The notes beneath the pieces were generated by a model that saw nothing but the letters and a program-made list of their open reading frames with translations, searched no databases and was not told the origin of the DNA. A stretch of DNA of 6,989 nucleotides from contig JBBDSU010000037.1 of assembly GCA_040904825.1 (NCBI GenBank), positions 1 through 6,989 of the forward strand. The letters run 5' to 3'. The translations under genes and the position numbers were made by a program. Below are positions 5,879 to 6,989 of the stretch, piece after piece. Origin of the DNA: JBBDSU01 sp040904825. Lineage in GTDB: Bacteria; Actinomycetota; Nitriliruptoria; Nitriliruptorales; Nitriliruptoraceae. The number at the start of each line of letters is the position of its first letter. The first letter of the stretch is position 1.

Positions 5879-6989
5879 TCAAGCGCCGAGTTCCGGCCCG
5901 AAATCGTGCTCTTCCAGCACCCACTTGAGGTCCTGGAGAAAACGGGCGGCGTCAGCTCCATCGACGATTCGGTGGTCGTACGTCAGGCACAAGTATGTCA
6001 TCCAACGAATGGCAATCGCGTCAGACAAGCCATCGGATATGACGACCGGACGCTTCTCGATTGCCGGCGTCGCCAGAATGGCAGCCTCCGGTGGATTTAG
6101 GATTGGGGTATCGAACAATGTGCCCATCGAGCCGGTGTTGGTGATGGTGAAAGTTCCGCCGGCAATGTCGTCAGGACCGAGCTTTCGATCACGGGTGCGC
6201 TTGGCGATGTCGCCAATGGCGCGGGCAACGCCGGCGGCATCAAGATCTTGGGCGTCCTTGAGGTTCGGGACCAGCAGGCCACGCTCGGTGTCAACGGCGA
6301 TACCGAGGTTGATGAATGAGTGATACGTCGCGGTGCCGGCTTCCTGGTCGATCGAAGCGTTGAGGGCAGGGTGGCGCGGCAGCGTCATGCAGACAGCCCG
6401 AGCAATGATCGCCAAGGGTGTGAGGGACGCCCCCTCTCGTTCCTTGAAATCATCCTTGATGGCGTTCCGCAATTGCATGATCGCGGTCAGATCCGCTTCA
6501 ACGGCTGCGGTCAACTGCGCCGTGTTGTGGAGCGAATCCATCATCGACCGGGCAATTGCTTTGCGGATGCGTGACAAGTCCTGGGTGATTTCGCGGTCCC
6601 CATCGAAGTCGATCTCTACAGGTGATGCGTTGGGACGTTCCCGACGTGCACGGTCAGAACCAGCCGATCCGTCTGATGCATCACGCGTTGCGCCGCGAGC
6701 GATGGCGCCGTCGGCATCCTGTCGTGTTATGCGCCCACCGGGACCTGTTGCAGCCACGGAGCTGGCATCAATGCCTGCCTCGCGAAGGAGACGACGAACC
6801 AGCGGTGATGCAAGGATCGGCCCGGACTCCCCAGATGTTGAACGGCGGGGTCCGGTCGGAGCCTCGGCTGACTTGGAGGTCGTACTTGACTGGGAGGTGC
6901 CGGAAGAGCCGGATCCGTTGGTTGAGTCCGCACGTTTCGACTCGCCTTTTTCTGCCTTGCCGTCCGTCTTGTCTTGCTTGTCCGAGTCG
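5879..6989 (-). CDS. sucB: Dihydrolipoamide acyltransferase (E2), C-terminal 369 residues; 5' end off the right edge
   Basis: Core E2 subunit of a 2-oxoacid dehydrogenase complex: it transfers the acyl group from lipoyl lysine to coenzyme A. The part seen opens with a flexible linker rich in Lys, Asp, Glu, Ser, Thr and Gly (residues 1-56 of the fragment). A peripheral-subunit (E3) binding domain follows (58-94, SPLVRRLLREAGID ... GPGGRI), then a second linker, then the catalytic domain with NLGIAVDTERGLLVPN, ITNTGSMGTLFDTPILNPPEAAIL and the active-site YDHRIVDG (His and Asp of HxxxDG). The lipoyl domains should lie beyond 6989. The ending (LEEHDFGPELGA) and the lipB-lipA neighbours match the actinobacterial protein named SucB in annotations but shown in Mycobacterium tuberculosis to be DlaT, the pyruvate dehydrogenase E2. 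Sequence alone does not settle pyruvate against 2-oxoglutarate. An in-frame GTG at 6757 is inside the E3-binding domain and is not a start. Confidence 0.95.
   Translation of the reverse strand, partial: DSDKQDKTDGKAEKGESKRADSTNGSGSSGTSQSSTTSKSAEAPTGPRRSTSGESGPILASPLVRRLLREAGIDASSVAATGPGGRITRQDADGAIARGATRDASDGSAGSDRARRERPNASPVEIDFDGDREITQDLSRIRKAIARSMMDSLHNTAQLTAAVEADLTAIMQLRNAIKDDFKEREGASLTPLAIIARAVCMTLPRHPALNASIDQEAGTATYHSFINLGIAVDTERGLLVPNLKDAQDLDAAGVARAIGDIAKRTRDRKLGPDDIAGGTFTITNTGSMGTLFDTPILNPPEAAILATPAIEKRPVVISDGLSDAIAIRWMTYLCLTYDHRIVDGADAARFLQDLKWVLEEHDFGPELGA

Noticed and set aside
5007..6323. 438-codon open frame on the plus strand
   Set aside because: It lies antisense to lipA, lipB and the E2 gene, all clear family members with catalytic motifs. 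The translation shows no known domain and is a typical mirror frame of GC-rich DNA.

Overview
The window comes from a high-GC (roughly 60% by eye) actinobacterium. Three things point there: the gene order sucB/dlaT - lipB - lipA - ... - glnA, which mycobacteria share (dlaT, lipB, lipA, glnA1); a GlnR-type operator array in front of glnA; and the closeness of every protein to actinobacterial families. No genus can be named from the sequence. There is no rRNA, tRNA, CRISPR array, insertion sequence or phage gene. It reads as a housekeeping region carrying two less usual genes in its middle.

Layout, left to right. Positions 1-812 (minus) hold the N-terminal 270 codons of a type I glutamine synthetase, glnA, cut by the left edge and starting at a TTG. 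Positions 813-1078 are the glnA leader and promoter region, with GC-rich hairpins and four half-sites at exact 11-bp spacing that fit the GlnR consensus. Positions 1079-2752 (minus) encode a 557-residue membrane protein: four predicted transmembrane helices, an internal twin-arginine motif with a fifth helix, then a sulfite-oxidase-fold molybdopterin domain. An 80-bp divergent gap with a 16-bp inverted repeat separates it from a small-conductance (MscS-type) mechanosensitive channel at 2833-3930 (plus). A convergent gap (3931-4024) holds a hairpin likely to act as terminator. Positions 4025-6989 (minus) carry the tail of a tight operon: a dihydrolipoamide acyltransferase E2 (5' end off the right edge), lipB and lipA, with gaps of 11 and 16 nt.

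How the genes work together: LipB transfers octanoyl groups from acyl carrier protein to the lipoyl domains of apo-enzymes. LipA inserts the two sulfurs, giving lipoate. The adjacent E2 is one of the proteins that needs lipoate, in a 2-oxoacid dehydrogenase complex. GlnA draws on the 2-oxoglutarate/glutamate pool to assimilate ammonium. The channel and the Moco oxidoreductase sit between lipA and glnA, where mycobacteria carry other membrane-protein genes. Their link to lipoate or nitrogen metabolism is unproven. The best leads are the GlnR array, the dual Sec/Tat topology of the Moco protein, and the inverted repeat shared by the two divergent genes.
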